A stretch of 64,000 bases of DNA, from NCBI GenBank assembly GCA_019454045.1, contig SKCR01032776.1, positions 357,745 through 421,744 on the forward strand, written 5' to 3'. Below the pieces are notes generated by a model that saw only the letters and a program-made list of their open reading frames with translations, ran no database searches and was not told where the DNA came from. The number at the start of each line of letters is the position of its first letter. Positions within the stretch are counted from its first letter, which is position 1. Made by a program: the position numbers and the translations under genes. Source of the stretch: Zanthoxylum bungeanum. Taxonomy: Eukaryota > Streptophyta > Magnoliopsida > Sapindales > Rutaceae. Below are positions 47,798 through 61,010 of the stretch, piece by piece.

Positions 47798-49758
47798 TGT
47801 TAGACAGTAATGACCCATAGCGTCACTATTTTGTAAATGATATTGTATTATTGTACAAAATTAACTATGTAGTGATGAAATTGCCTTTACCGTTTTGTAA
47901 TTTATTTACTTTGATATATAAATGGTAAAAGTCCCTATGATTAGTTCCGAATTGTGATGATATGAGACGGTATCAATCCGTAAAGGTTAATCATTAAATA
48001 TCCCTAGTCGTAGTATTATCGAGATTGGACATCGATAATGCGGAATAGACTAGTACTGCACTTGTGCATGTTGTGAGGGCACAACGGCATAGTTCTCATA
48101 TATTTAAAGTATTGGATACTTATGCAAGTGCGGTAGGAGGTTGTGTTTTACCGATGGTACGGAAAACAGCTTCGCTCTGGATAGACCCCGCGGAGTCCCA
48201 TTGGTAGTATGTCTGCGTGTCTATGGGAGTCCGCTTCAGGGTAGGTGCATATGATCTTAACCTGAGATTTGCATCGCTAGTACTTACGACAATCGGTAAA
48301 ATTTAGTTTTGGTGGTCCAGGGCTTTAACGGGTTCTGTGTACACCTCTTCTGGGTTTATCGAGAATCGTAGTGTACTGGGTGTGATGTCAAGATGGAAAG
48401 TATCACTTCAGACATATGGAGATGATGATCGCGAGGAATACAGAACTAGTACTCTATAATGGTTGCAACCATCGGGATAATATGACTAGGTCAGGATTAT
48501 CCGATTCAAAGAGACTGGTTGCTTGATGTCTGATATGTGTATCGTACGGGGCAGACACATCTCCAGCCCCAGGCCTTACATGTGATCATCAGATACTGGT
48601 TCGATATACACTATACTACGGTATACTACGCCTGTTATAGATCTATATTCCAGTAAGAATATTTCTAGAGAGAATTGGGTAGGCATGGCGTTTTGCTAGA
48701 AGCTAACCTTGTCTTGTAAATCGGTAAAAACGTAGTACTTGGTACGTACGTGTTCGAATAGTTCGACAACGGATTTACTGCCAACATATCTAGAGGTCTC
48801 TTGGGTCGCTTCCCGAAGATTCACCAATGACGTATGATTCAAACTCGATTAATCTTGGATTAATTACGGAGAGACTTTATCTTGGATAAAGTACTAAATA
48901 AAGAGAGAGAACGATTAATTTAGAATTAATCGTAAAATTATTATATTCGATATAATAATCGGAATTCGATTTCGACGCGAAATTAAAATTAGATTTTAAT
49001 TCGGGCAAACGAGTTAATTTAGAATTAATTCGTTAGCGACGTAAATAATAATTTCGCTAGGCGCAATTATTTATTTAAATTCGATTTAATTAACGTCGCG
49101 ACGTAAGTTCGGTATTTCGGAAATATCGGACCTGAACGCGTGAGTGCACGTGGGCCCACTTTCATTTGGAAACGTGTAGGGCCCACATGACCATGTCATT
49201 ATTTGCATTATTTAATTGTTGATGTATTGCATGAAGATGTGTACAAAGCACTCAAGGGTAATGCATGGAAATTGAGTGTTAGCACTCTAAGCCTTTGCAT
49301 GGTTTGTGTCATAAGTATATTATTATTTAATAATTATTATGACATAAATATAAATTGATTTTTGAGACAAAAATCATATCTTCTTTCCTCTCTCAAATTA
49401 CCGAAACAGTGGGCATTGTTTGGCTCTCCAATTCTTCATTTGTTTTGTGGCAGCAAGACAAGAAGAAAGTGTACAAGTTTGGAACTCTAATGCACAACTT
49501 TGGCTAGCAACATCAAGGGATCATACAAGGTGTTATGGGAAACTCATCTTAGAGCTTGGAAGGATCAAATATAGCTTGGAGCTTCTCTTTTTTGCTTGGC
49601 CGAATCCTTCACTGCACAAAGGAGCAAGTTTTATTTCATCAAACGCATCCACATTCCGTTTTTGTGAGTATTGATTCCGCCATACTTCAATATAGTTCAT
49701 TCTTTTATATTATTTTGCTTGTGCTTTTGATCTTGGGACATGGATTAGACTTCCAACA
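47798..49758 (+). repeat. P2 5' LTR (1,961 bp)
   Basis: tgttagacagtaatgaccc...cttccaaca. TATAAAT at 49349-49355. The hairpin array lies near 48853-49120 (for example ACTTTAT-cttgg-ATAAAGT at about 48874-48892). It differs from 57892-59856 mainly by one-base indels in homopolymers. Confidence 0.95.
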
Positions 49759-49759
49759 A

Positions 49760-49773
49760 TGGTATCATTGAGC
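49760..49773 (+). other. P2 primer binding site, variant
   Basis: tggtatcattgagc, one base from the LTR; the usual site is TGGTATCAGAGCC. The first eight bases match, the rest is shifted. The M3 site is a related variant. Confidence 0.65.
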
Positions 49774-51972
49774 TTAAAAAGCATGCAAATATATTAGGAT
49801 GTTATTTGGGGAAAATTGTTTTTGAAGCATGATTTGATGAGTTTGCTTGATTAAATATGCTTAGATGTATGTTAAATAGATTATACATCATCAATTTCAT
49901 GGAAAATAAATTGGATTAATTTTTCCAACCCAAATGAGGCTTGGCCGAATACATGCAAGCATGTGGACTAGATGATTTTTTAATTTTAAGACATTGGATG
50001 ACTTGAAAATAAATTGGAGATGATGATTTGTAACTCGATTGGATTGAAAACGAAATCGGAACCATTTTTAATCACCTTGGCCGAATGCCTTGATGAAGAT
50101 TAGGGACTGATTTTTTGATTAAATATGTTGGACATGTATTTAAGATAAAAAATATGATTAATAGATTAATTTGATTTTTGGGAATATTGATTTAAAGGAT
50201 TAATCATGAAAATACACTTTAATTAATTAAGTTATAAAATTTGGAATTTTAAAATTGGTTAATTGGGCTTAAATTGGAATTGGGCCTAAAACTATTTATT
50301 TGGTCATAAATGGGCTTGGTTGGGCCAAGTAGATTTGGACCATTTGGATTGGATCCAAAATGGGCCTAAATCACACCATTTAAGTCCAAATGTAATAAAT
50401 GGGCTTTTATGTTTAATTGGGCCTTATGGGCTTGATATTGATTTTATGGCAAATGAGGGTGATTCCTTATTGGGCTTGGAAATTGGGTTTTGACCCACAT
50501 TGACCAGGCCCAAGCCTAATGAAATCAATAGAAAGCCCATCAGACTTTAATTAAACGGACATTAGATGTTAGTTGGGCTTTGAGACCCAATAGAACTAGA
50601 TTTGGAATCTAAGTTTAAAAGCACAATAAAAGTGTAAATATTTAATTTAGAATTAAAATATAGGATTAGTATTGAATACGACTTAAATTGGATTTAACGA
50701 GTAGTTCGATATAATTCGTGAATTCATACCATATGTATTTATTCTCAAAACGAGTGGACTCGCGCAATGCAAACAATTGTTTGAACATTGTATTGTCACC
50801 TAATTAAAGACTAATTAATTGGATTTGATTGGTTGTATAACATGCCTTGAATGAATGAATGAATGTGGATGTGTTGTATGAATAGTGTATATCGGATGGA
50901 TATTAGAAGGGAAGGGTAATTTTAGAAATTATTGTAAATTTGGGAATTTATAAATTGGACCTGCGTGTCCAGCCTTATCTCTTTATCTCTTTGTATTCTC
51001 TTCTCACCTAATTCCCCTCAATGTAAATGAGGTTTCTCTTATTGTATTATGTAATTGGGTAGAAGTAGAATAGTGCTAGCGGGGAGAGGAAAGGGAGTGA
51101 TTTGTTCTAGGAACAAGTTGTTTATATATCCATCCGCATATCACTATTACTTTACTTTACGTGCTTTATGATGTTTTAGAAGCATGCTTAAGGGTTGTAT
51201 GATGATGAGACCTAACAAGATAAATAATTGGTTGCCAATTACGCGAAAAATCCCTCAAACAATATTAAGCGATTTTCCTTCCGTTGAATGATTCTTTCTC
51301 AAGATCCGAAATTGGCATTGGTTTGTTGGCCAAAGTCAAGACCTTTGTCAATTGATGATGTGTTTGAATCATGAGAGTTTTGTTCCACATCGGTGTCCTG
51401 TCCAAGTTGTGATTTGTTGGCCAAAGTCAAGATCACTTCTTGTCCATCGACATTGATTACGAAACTTTCCTTGTCAATGGGTCCCGCTTAACTGGAATCA
51501 TTAGGTTTGTTGTTCCAAAGCCAAGGCTTAGTTGATTCAGAGGAAATGGTAGGAAAATGTATTATGAGTATTGGATACATGACGTATGTATTAGATATAT
51601 ATGTTTTGGACTTGGATGTCCACCTACCGGATCTAGGAATTGGATGGGATCCAATTGATCTTCGAGATCTACCTAGTTAAATATCATACAACTTGTTGGC
51701 CAAAGTCAAGGTTGTGTGTTATTTAACGGATCCTAGCCCACTAGGAAATTGGATTTCCCGAGTACTCAACAGAGGGTTAGAGACTTGTAGAAAATAGTGG
51801 GAGGCTAGTATTGAGTTTGCAATTTCATTCAGATACTTAGCTTTACGCGCTTACAAAATTATTTCGTCAATTTTTTAACATTAGTTGGACTAATAAAATG
51901 TTATTTTTCTTGTAACAGTTTGACTGTACCCATTTATATCGTTAACTAGATAGTTGGACTATCGTAGTTAAG
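49774..51972 (+). other. P2 leader (complete example of the family leader)
   Basis: 2.2 kb, no supported gene. In order: an AT-rich part; a tract dense in tgggcy words (50260-50590); the conserved block 50954-51038 (ggacctgcgtgtcc, then cctcaatgtaaatgagg); TTGGCCAA at 51326-51333, 51417-51424 and 51696-51703 plus a degenerate copy near 51510; and an atagttggactat motif just before gag. Confidence 0.8.
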
Positions 51973-53155
51973 ATGGCAAGCAAGGTAAATGTCCGAGACA
52001 TCATCATGGGTGACAATGTCTTTAAGGGGACAAACTTCACTGATTGGGAAATGAACCTAAGGATAGTCCTTGGGGCGGAGAGGATACTGTATACGATACA
52101 AAGACCTCTCGGGCCTAAGCCCACTGAGCCACTTGAGCTGGAGTTATGGAAAACTCACAGTGATGATTTGTGACACGGCTCAGTCGATCATGCTTGCTTC
52201 AATGACTCAACACTTTCGTCGCCAAAAATAGGGACTTGGATCCTTATAATATGATGGCAAGATTGCAAGATCTTCACCGCACTAATAAGCGGATGGCGAG
52301 GTACGAGTTAGTGAAGAAATATTTTGCTCCCGTATGACTGATGGTAGTTCTGTTGAGGTCCATGGGACTCAAATGATAGCCGATATTGATGAACTGGCTA
52401 ATATGGGTATAGTCTTGGAGTCTGAGCTGGCTATAGATGCACTTCTACAGTCACTACCCGATACTTGGAAACAGATTGTCATCAACTACAAACTGATGAA
52501 TTCGGATGACACTCTTGGAGAGTTATTGTCGATTCTCAAGGAGTCAGAGAAAGAACTTCTGAAAGGCAACAAGCGCGAGGCGCACTTTGCAACAACATCT
52601 CAAACGCCGAAAGTTGGGCTCAAGGCAACTGGGGGTGTTAAGAAGAAAAAGCATAAGAACAAAGGCAAGGCCAAGTCAACAAAGGCTTCTGGGAAGCCAA
52701 GGGACAAGTCTCAAGATGTTTGCCTGAAATGCGGCAAGAGAGGTCACTGGAAGCGTGACTGCCGCATGAACAAGGGACATAAGGAGGACATACAGGAGGG
52801 CAAGGCTCCGGCCTCAGGTATGTTTGTTATTGAGATAAATATGACTACTTCTAGTCTTAATAAAAATTGGATTTTTGATTCTGGCTGTGGTTCTCATATT
52901 TGTACTGATGTGCAGGATCTGCATGATAGCAGGAGACTGGCTTCGGGGGAGGTAGATCTACGAGTTGGAAATGGAACTTCTGTTGCTGTTTTGGCCGTAG
53001 GCACTTTTGTTTTGGAACTGCCCTCGGGGCATGTACTTAAACTAAATGACTGTTATTTTGTTCCTAGTTTAACTAGGAATATTATTTCTGTATCTTTGTT
53101 AACCCAGTATGGGTACACTTTGTATTTAAAAACACCAGGTGTTATTTATATATGA
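51973..53155 (+). pseudogene. gag: P2 gag and protease, frameshifted
   Basis: It starts MASKVNVRDIIMGDNVFKGTNFTDW, equivalent to P1 Gag. An extra T near 52167, an extra A near 52225 and a missing base near 52325 break the N-terminal half. The frame at 52334-53155 then holds the rest of the capsid domain, the knuckle CLKCGKRGHWKRDC, and without a stop the protease WIFDSGCGSHICTD through NIISVSLLTQ. The gag-to-protease junction is open here, unlike P1. Most breaks are one-base changes in homopolymers. Confidence 0.9.
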
Positions 53156-53928
53156 ATGATGCAGAAATTTGCAGTGCTGATGCAAATAATGGTCTTTATA
53201 TTTTGAATATAAATAAATCTCCAAAATGTAAAATAACAAACAAAAGGCTCAAAATGAGTAATCCACAAGAAGAAACTTATTTGTGGCATTGTCGTCTGGG
53301 ACACATAAACAAGACTCGCATATCCACACTTTCGAAGAGTGGGTACTTGGACGGATTTGATCCAAATTCATATGACGTCTGCGAATCCTGTTTATTAGGC
53401 AAAATGCCTAATCACTTTTAGTGGTAAAGGTGAACGCGCCACTGAACTGTTATCCTCGTTCATAGTGACGTTTGTGGGCCCATGTCTAGCCAGGCTAGAG
53501 GTGGATATCGATACTTCGTAACCTTTACGGATGATGCATCACGTTATGGTTATGTGTATCTAATGATGCACACAAGTCGGAAACTTTTGAGAAATTCAAA
53601 GAGTTTCGACACGAAGTTGAAAACAAACAGGCAAGAGTATTAAAACATTACGGTTGGACCGTGGTGGCGAATACTTAAGTAATGAGTTTCAAGATTACTT
53701 GAAAGAATATGGTATTCTTTCACAATGGACTCCTCCTGGAACACCACAATTAAATGGTGTGTCTGAACGGAGAAACCGAACCTTGCTTGACATGGTAAGG
53801 TCGATGATGAGTCGCACTGAGCTGCCTATATCCTTCTGGGGACATGCATTAGAAAGTGCAATTCTTATTTTGAATAGGGTTCCGTCAAAGTCTGTTGAAC
53901 AGACTCCGTATGAGATATGGACAGAAAG
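53152..53928 (+). pseudogene. pol: P2 pol N-terminal part: integrase, frameshifted and cut by S1
   Basis: 53152-53421 carries the HHCC finger (LWHCRLGHINK ... CESC). Breaks follow near 53405-53460, 53565 and 53630, mostly one or two bases. 53654 onward carries DRGGEYL and NGVSERRNRTLLDMVRSMMS, ending at QTPYEIWTE where S1 enters. The catalytic E lies in SERRN. Confidence 0.9.
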
Positions 53929-55869
53929 TGTTGGTTTCTATAATATGTCCCAACAAAGATTAAGCATGTGAAATACTATAATTGAATATATATATAAGAC
54001 TTGAAGCATGGCGGAATCATACTTACAAAGCTATGTGATGAAGAAGATGATCAAATGGTGGAAGCTCCAAGTGTTGGAAGATTCGGCCAAGAGGAGGAGA
54101 AGACTTGAAGCTCCAAGCTTTTGTATTCCAAGCTCTTTGATGGTTTCCCGATCACCTCTTTTGATCCCTTGCTTGTGGCTAGCAAAAATGGAGAATAGAA
54201 GATCAAATCTTCCTTTTTCCTTCCATGGAGTTCATCACGGCAATGTGAAGAAATTTGAGAGAGAAAGAGTTTTGTGTATTGATTTTGTTTTAACCAAAAA
54301 TCAATTTATATTTATGGCCATAATTTTATTAAATTAATAATAAATCTATGACACAACCATGCAATGGCTTAGAGTGTCAAACACTCAAACTCCATGCAAT
54401 GCATTAGAGTGTAATGCACACTATCACCATGCAATGCCTTATCAATTAATAATGCATATACTGACAAGTGTCATGTGGGCCCCACACGTTTCCCAATGAA
54501 AGTGGGCCCACGTCCATTCACGCGTTCGGTTTTGATATTTCCGAAATACCGAGCTTACGTCGCGACGTTAATTAAACCGAATTTAAATAAATAATTGCGC
54601 CTGGCGAAATTATTATTTACGTCGCTAACGAATTAATTCTAAATTAACTCGTATGCCCGAATTAAAATCTAATTTTAATTTCACGTCGAAATCGAATTTC
54701 GATTATTATATCGAATACAATAATTTTAATCGATTAATTCCAATTAATCGTTCTCCTCTCTAAATTAGGCACTTTATCCAAGATAAAGTTTCTCTCCGCA
54801 ATTAATCCAAGATTAATTAAGTCCGAATCAAATATCATAGGTGAATCTTCAGGAAGCGACCCAGAGATCTCCGGATATTTTGGCAGTAAATACGGTCGTC
54901 GGATAATCCGAACACGTACGTACCTCGTACTACGTCTTTACCGATTTACAAGACAAGGTTGGCTTCTAGCAAAGCGCCATGCCTACCCAATTCTCCAGAA
55001 ATATTCTTATAGGAATATAAGATCTGTATCAAGCGTAGTATACCGTAGTATTGCGTATATCGATCCAGTATCGGATGATCAATGCTAGGCCTAGGGCTGG
55101 AGATGTGTCTGCCCCGTACGAAACATATATCGGACATCAAGCAACTAGTCTCTTTAAAAATCGGACAATCCTGACCTGGTCCTATTGTCCCGACGGTTGC
55201 AACCTTTTATAGAGTACTAGTTCTGTGCCCTGCATGATCATCACCTCCATATGTCTGAAGCGATACTTCCATCTTGACATCACATCCAGTACACTACGCT
55301 TCTCGATAAACCCAGAAGAGGTGTACACAGAACCGGTTAAGGTCCCCAACCACCAAAACCAAAGTTTTTACCGATTGTCGCAAGTACTAGCGATGTAAGT
55401 CTCAGGTTAAGACCATATACACCTACCCTGATGCGGCCTCCCATAGACACATAGACATACTACCAATGGGATTCCGCGGGGTCTATCCAGAGCGAAGCTT
55501 TTTCCGTACCATCGGTAAAACACAACCTCCTATCGCACTTGCATAAGTATCCAATACTTAAATATATGAGACTATGGCCGTTGTGCCCTCACAACGTGCA
55601 CAAGCGCAATACTAGCCTATTCCGCATTAGCGATGTCCAGTCTCGATAATACTACGGCTAGGGATATTTAATGATTAAACCTTATGGATTGATACTGTCT
55701 CATATCATCTCAATCCAGTACTAATCATATGGACTTTTGGCCATTTATATATCAAAGTAAATAAAATTACAAAACGGCAAAAGGCAATTTCATTATCACA
55801 TAGTTTAATTTTGTACAATAATACAATATCATTTACAAACAGTGACGCTATGGGACATAATGTCTAACA
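53929..55869 (-). mobile_element. S1: solo LTR of the P1 type inside P2 pol
   Basis: 1,941 bp, minus orientation, tgttggtttctataat...aatgtctaaca, closest to the P1 LTR. Flanks are gaaag (53924-53928) and gaaaa (55870-55874), one mismatch, and P2 pol reads on across it. A full element was inserted here and its LTRs recombined, leaving one LTR. Open frames within it (for example 54008-54337) have no support as genes. Confidence 0.93.
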
Positions 55870-55874
55870 GAAAA

Positions 55875-57877
55875 AACCAGGTTTCTCATTCCTGAAGATT
55901 TGGGGTTGCTGGGCATACGTCAAACGTTTGGAAGGTACCAAACTTGAACCCAAATCAATAAATGCCTATTTGTTGGATATCCTAAGGAAACCAAAGGATA
56001 TTACTTCTATAACCCAAAAGAGAACAAAGTATTTGTTGCTCTACATGCGGTTTTCCTTGAGAAGGAATTCCTAAATGCAGTGTTTAGTGGGAGGAAAGTA
56101 GAACTCGATGAAAGTCGTAGTGATACTGTTCCTGGCAATGAATCGAGAACGGAACATGAACAGTCCATCCAGGATGAGACTGAACCACAATCTTCAATTA
56201 CACAAGGACTGCGTAGGTCGGAGAGAGTCAGGGTAATACCTGAGAGGTATGGATTCCTGATCTCACCTCATGTAGATATTAACTATTGAGGATACTGAAC
56301 CGGCTACGTATGAGGAAGCGATACAAGGTATCGAATCCACTTTATGGCAAGAGGCCATGAAGGTCGAAATGGATTCCATGTATACCAACCAAGTTTGGAC
56401 ACTGGTTGATGCACCAGAAGGCGTAAAGCCTATTGGATGCAAATGGGTCTTCAAGAAGAAGACAGACATGGATGGCAACGTACAAACGTACAAAGCTAGG
56501 CTCGTAGCGAAGGGGTATCGTCAACAACTTGGAGTTGATTATGACGAAACTTTCTCACCCGTTGCCATGATTAAATCCATTCGGATAATGCTTGCAATAG
56601 CTGCATATTACGATTACGAAATATGGCAGATGGACGTTAAAACCGCTTTCCTTAACGGAAACCTGTTGGAGGATGTTTATATGCAACAACCTGACGGTTT
56701 TATCGCACCAAGACTTGCAAACAAGGTTTGTAAGTTAAATCGGTCCATTTATTGACTGAAGCAAGCATCGAGGTCATGGAACCAACGTTTTGATGAGGTC
56801 ATAAAAGAATATGATTTCATTCAAAACGTAGATGATCCTTGTGTATATAAGAAGGTTAGTGGGAGTGCACTGACTTTTATTGTCCTTTATGTCGACGATG
56901 TATTGCTTATAGGCAATGACATTCCCATGTAACGTCGGTGAAAGCTTGGCTTTCATTGAAATTCTCCATGAAAGATCTGGGAGAAGCAGCTTTTATTCTA
57001 GGAATAAAGATCTACCGGGATAGATCTAGAAGGCTACTTGGACTCTCCCAGAGTACATATATTGATAAAGTGTTGAAGAGATTCAACAGGATCAGTCCAA
57101 GAAGGGACTGTTGCCAACATCACATGGCATCTTTCTATCTAGGGACATGTGTCCTAAAACACAAGATGAGAGAGACAACATGAGTCGAACTCCGTTCTCC
57201 TCGGCAGTCGGATCGATCATGTATGCCATGATATGTACACGACCTGATGTGTCCTATGCTTTGAGCATGTGCAGTCGATATCAGGCCGATCCAGGACAGG
57301 ATCACTGGATGGCGGTTAAGAATATCCTTAGGTATCTTAAAAGAACTAAGGATGTTTTCTTAATCTATGGAGATGGAGAACTTGAGGTATCTGGGTATAC
57401 CGATGCAAGTTTCCAAACCCGACAGAGACGACTTCAAGTCACAAAACCGGGTACATATTTTGCTTGAATAACGGAGCAGTGAGCTGGAAATCTTCCAAGC
57501 AAGATACTGTTGCCGATTCAACGACTGAAGCGGAGTACATTGCAGCAGCTGAAGCAGCAAAAGAGGCAGTTTGGATCCGTAAATTCCTAATTGGATTAGG
57601 AGTAGTTGTCGTTAGCAGCTGAGCCCGTTCCATTGTATTGTGACAATAGCGGGGCTTAGCACAGGCTAAGGAACCAAGGTCTCATCAACGATCCAAACAT
57701 GTTCTTCGACGAGTCCATCTGATTCGAGAGATCATACATCGTGGCGATGTGAAGATCGAGAAGATCGCATCAGAGGATAATATTGCAGATCCGCTGACGA
57801 AGGCTATTCCTCTCGGAAAAAGTTTTGAGCGACATGTACATAGTTCAGGTATTAGATGCTTGAGTGACTGGCTATAG
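55875..57877 (+). pseudogene. pol: P2 pol C-terminal part: integrase end, RT, RNase H, frameshifted
   Basis: Open pieces: 56080-56289 (linker, PERYGFLISPH), 56357-56755 (RT with QMDVKTAFLNG), then YVDDVLLIGND near 56890-56925, 56938-57183, 57111-57467 (RT end and RNase H, YTDASF), and RNase H with STTEAEYIAAAEAAKEAVW near 57510-57570. Breaks include Gly to TGA at about 56753 and one-base indels near 55947, 56282, 56933, 57090, 57420 and 57608. The stop is TAG at 57875-57877, as in P1. Confidence 0.9.
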
Positions 57878-57891
57878 GCCAAGTGGGACAT
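57878..57891 (+). other. P2 polypurine tract, one base changed
   Basis: gccaagtgggacat before the 3' LTR. The other elements have gggagat, so a purine in the tract is now C. Confidence 0.75.
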
Positions 57892-59856
57892 TGTTAGACA
57901 GTAATGACCCATAGCGTCACTATTTTGTAAATGATATTGTATTATTGTACAAAATTAACTATGTAGTGATGAAATTGCCTTTTACCTACCGTTTTGTAAT
58001 TTATTTACTTTGATATATAAATGGTAAAAGTCCCTATGATTAGTTCCGGATTGTGATGATATGAGACGGTATCAATCCGTAAAGGTTTAATCATTAAATA
58101 TCCCTAGTCGTAGTATTATCGAGATTGGACATCGATAATGCGGAATAGACTAGTACTGCACTTGTACATGTTGTGAGGGCACAACGGCATAGTTCTCATA
58201 TATTTAAGTATTGGATACTTATGACAGTGCGGTAGGAGGTTGTGTTTTATACCGATGGTACGGAAAACAGCTTCGCTCTGGATAGACCCCGCGGAGTCCC
58301 ATTGGTAGTATGTCTGCGTGTCTATGGGAGTCCGCTTCAGGGTAGGTGCATATGATCTTAACCTGAGATTTGCATCGCTAGTACTTACGACAATCGGTAA
58401 AATTTAGTTTTGGTGGTCCAGGGCTTTAACGGGTTCTGTGTACACCTCTTCTGGGTTTATCGAGAATCGTAGTGTACTGGGTTGTGATGTCAAGATGGAA
58501 GTATCACTTCAGACATATGGAGATGATGATCGCGAGGGATACAGAACTAGTACTCTATAATGGTTGCAACCATCGGGATAATATGACTAGGTCAGGATTA
58601 TCCGATTCAAAGAGACTGGTTGCTTGATGTCCGATATGTGTATCGTACGGGGCAGACACATCTCCAGCCCCAGGCCTTACATGTGATCATCAGATACTGG
58701 TTCGATATACACTATACTACGGTATACTACGCCTGTTATAGATCTAATATTCCAGTAAGAATATTTCTAGAGAATTGGGTAGGCATGGCGTTTTTGCTAG
58801 AAGCTAACCTTGTCTTGTAAATCGGTGAAAACGTAGTACTTGGTACGTACGTGTTCGAATAGTTTCGACAACCGGATTTACTGCCAACATATCTAGAGGT
58901 CTCTTGGGTCGCTTCCCGAAGATTCACCAATGACGTATGATTCAAACTCGATTAATCTTGGATTAATTACGGAGAGACTTTATCTTGGATAAAGTACTAA
59001 ATAAAGAGAGAGAACGATTAATTTAGAATTAATCATAAAATTATTATATTCGATATAATAATCGGAATTCGATTTCGACGCGAAATTAAAATTAGATTTT
59101 AATTCGGGCAAACGAGTTAATTTAGAATTAATTCGTTAGCGACGTAAATAATAATTTCGCTAGGCGCAATTATTTATTTAAATTCGATTTAATTAACGTC
59201 GCGACGTAAGTTCGGTATTTCGGAAATATCGGACCCGAACGCGTGAGTGCACGTGGGCCCACTTTCATTTGGAACGTGTAGGGCCCACATGACACATGTC
59301 ATTATTTGCATTATTTAATTGTTGATGTATTGCATGAAGATATTGTACAAAGCACTCAAGGGTAATGCATGGAAATTGAGTGTTAGACACTCTAAGCCTT
59401 TGCATGGTTTGTGTCATAAGTATATTATTATTTAATAATTATTATGACATAAATATAAATTGATTTTTGAGACAAAAATCATATCTTCTTTCTCTCTCAA
59501 ATTACCGAACAGTGGGCATTGTTTTGGCTCTCCAATTCTTCATTTGTTTTGTGGCAAGACAGAAGAAAGTGTACAAGTTTGGAACTCTAATGCACAACTT
59601 TGGCTAGCAACATCAAGGGATCATACAAGTGTTATGGGAAACTCATCTTAGAGCTTGGAAGGATCAAATATAGCTTGGAGCTTCTCTTTTCTGCTTGCCG
59701 AATCCTTCACTGCACAAAGGAGCAAGTTTTTATTTCATCAAACGCATCCACATTCCGTTTTTGTGAGTATTGATTCCGCCATACTTCAATAAGTTCATTC
59801 TTTTATATATTTTTGCTTGTGCTTTTGATCTTGGACATGGATTAGACTTTCCAACA
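57892..59856 (+). repeat. P2 3' LTR (1,965 bp)
   Basis: Partner of 47798-49758, ending tttccaaca, followed by accat (59857-59861) and the M3 integrase remnant. TATAAAT at 59454-59460. Confidence 0.95.
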
Positions 59857-59861
59857 ACCAT

Positions 59862-61010
59862 AACGTGATGCCACATCCGTTTTAGGGTCACAAAATATTC
59901 ATGTTCACATCTAGCCTAGCTAGATATGGGCCCACTTACTTTCACCATGAATAGGGCTGACAGATCGGTGCCCTTTTACTATTACCAAGCAAATAGTATT
60001 TTAGGTACTTTACCTAATAACTAGATTCGCAGACCTTATTTGAATAGTCAAATCAGTCCTAGTACCCACTCTTCAAAAGTGTGGATATACGAGTCTCGTT
60101 AAATTGTGTCCTAGACAACAATGCCACAAATAAGTCTCTATTGATCAAATCAATTTGAGCCTATTTATTTGTCATTTTATATGTTTTGAGATTTATTTAT
60201 ATTCAAAATATAATTCTGTTATTTACATCTAATGTATTTATCTCAGTATCATCTTTATATAATAAAACACTTAGTGTTCTATAATATAAGGTTTTATTCC
60301 GCAACGGATTAAACACTGATATAGAGATAATGTCTCTAGTCAAACTAGTTACATTATAACAGTTCCTAATTTAAGTATATACCCAAATGGTAGTTCCTAA
60401 ACTTAGGTATCTACGGACGAAACAAAAGCGACTTTCGTCCCGTTCCGATTCGCAGAGCAATCTCAGCTGAAGTCAGTATCCTGCTCAAAGCAGATTCTGA
60501 ACATCAATACATATATTTTATGTACCACACTAAGTATTTAAAATCTAATTTCAATACTAGCTGTAAACATAACTAAGACAAATATTTTTAAAGTTAGAGC
60601 CTCGCCCTTTCTTTAATTCCTTCGTGTCTGCCATATCCAAATGGTAGTCACTTTGGGATATGTCAATTATCCTTTCAATATTTCAGAAACCTTAGGCCAA
60701 GCCTTGGTTTCTTAGAATATCGAAACGATGTGCACCTCGTGCTACATGCCCAATTGCAAACTTTGACTTTATCTCCTCTAGAATAGTCAATTAATTTTCC
60801 AAGAATTATAAATTACAATTTTAATACTTCTTAAATCTAAAATTAGATTTATGACAAGTATATTAAATTAAGCATTAATGTCATCATCACATAAATCTTC
60901 CAAAGATTTTACGCTCTACTTATTTTGCTTAATTTTGGGCTTAAGGTATAATAAGTTATTTTATCAAATAAAGTAACCTATTATTTATTCCCAATTTGAA
61001 AATTAAATCA
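59862..61010 (-). pseudogene. M3 integrase N-terminus, protease and gag remnants
   Basis: This resumes the M3 frame after P2. Integrase and finger remnants lie at 59862-60250, protease at 60270-60540, and gag pieces at 60560-61010, with the basic and knuckle regions largely lost, as in M2. No open domain remains. Confidence 0.8.

Larger units (their letters stand above)
47798..59856 (+). mobile_element. P2: Angela-type copia element, with solo LTR S1 inside
   Basis: TSD accat at 47793-47797 and 59857-59861. 5' LTR 47798-49758, primer site 49760-49773, leader to 51972, gag-pol 51973-57877 (interrupted by S1 at 53929-55869), polypurine tract, 3' LTR 57892-59856. It is about 10.1 kb without S1. 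LTR substitutions are few. All domains of gag-pol are present, but many one-base indels break the frame. Confidence 0.95.

Noticed and set aside
54008..54337. 109-residue frame inside S1
   Set aside because: It lies antisense to the LTR at its R-U5 end; related LTRs do not keep it.
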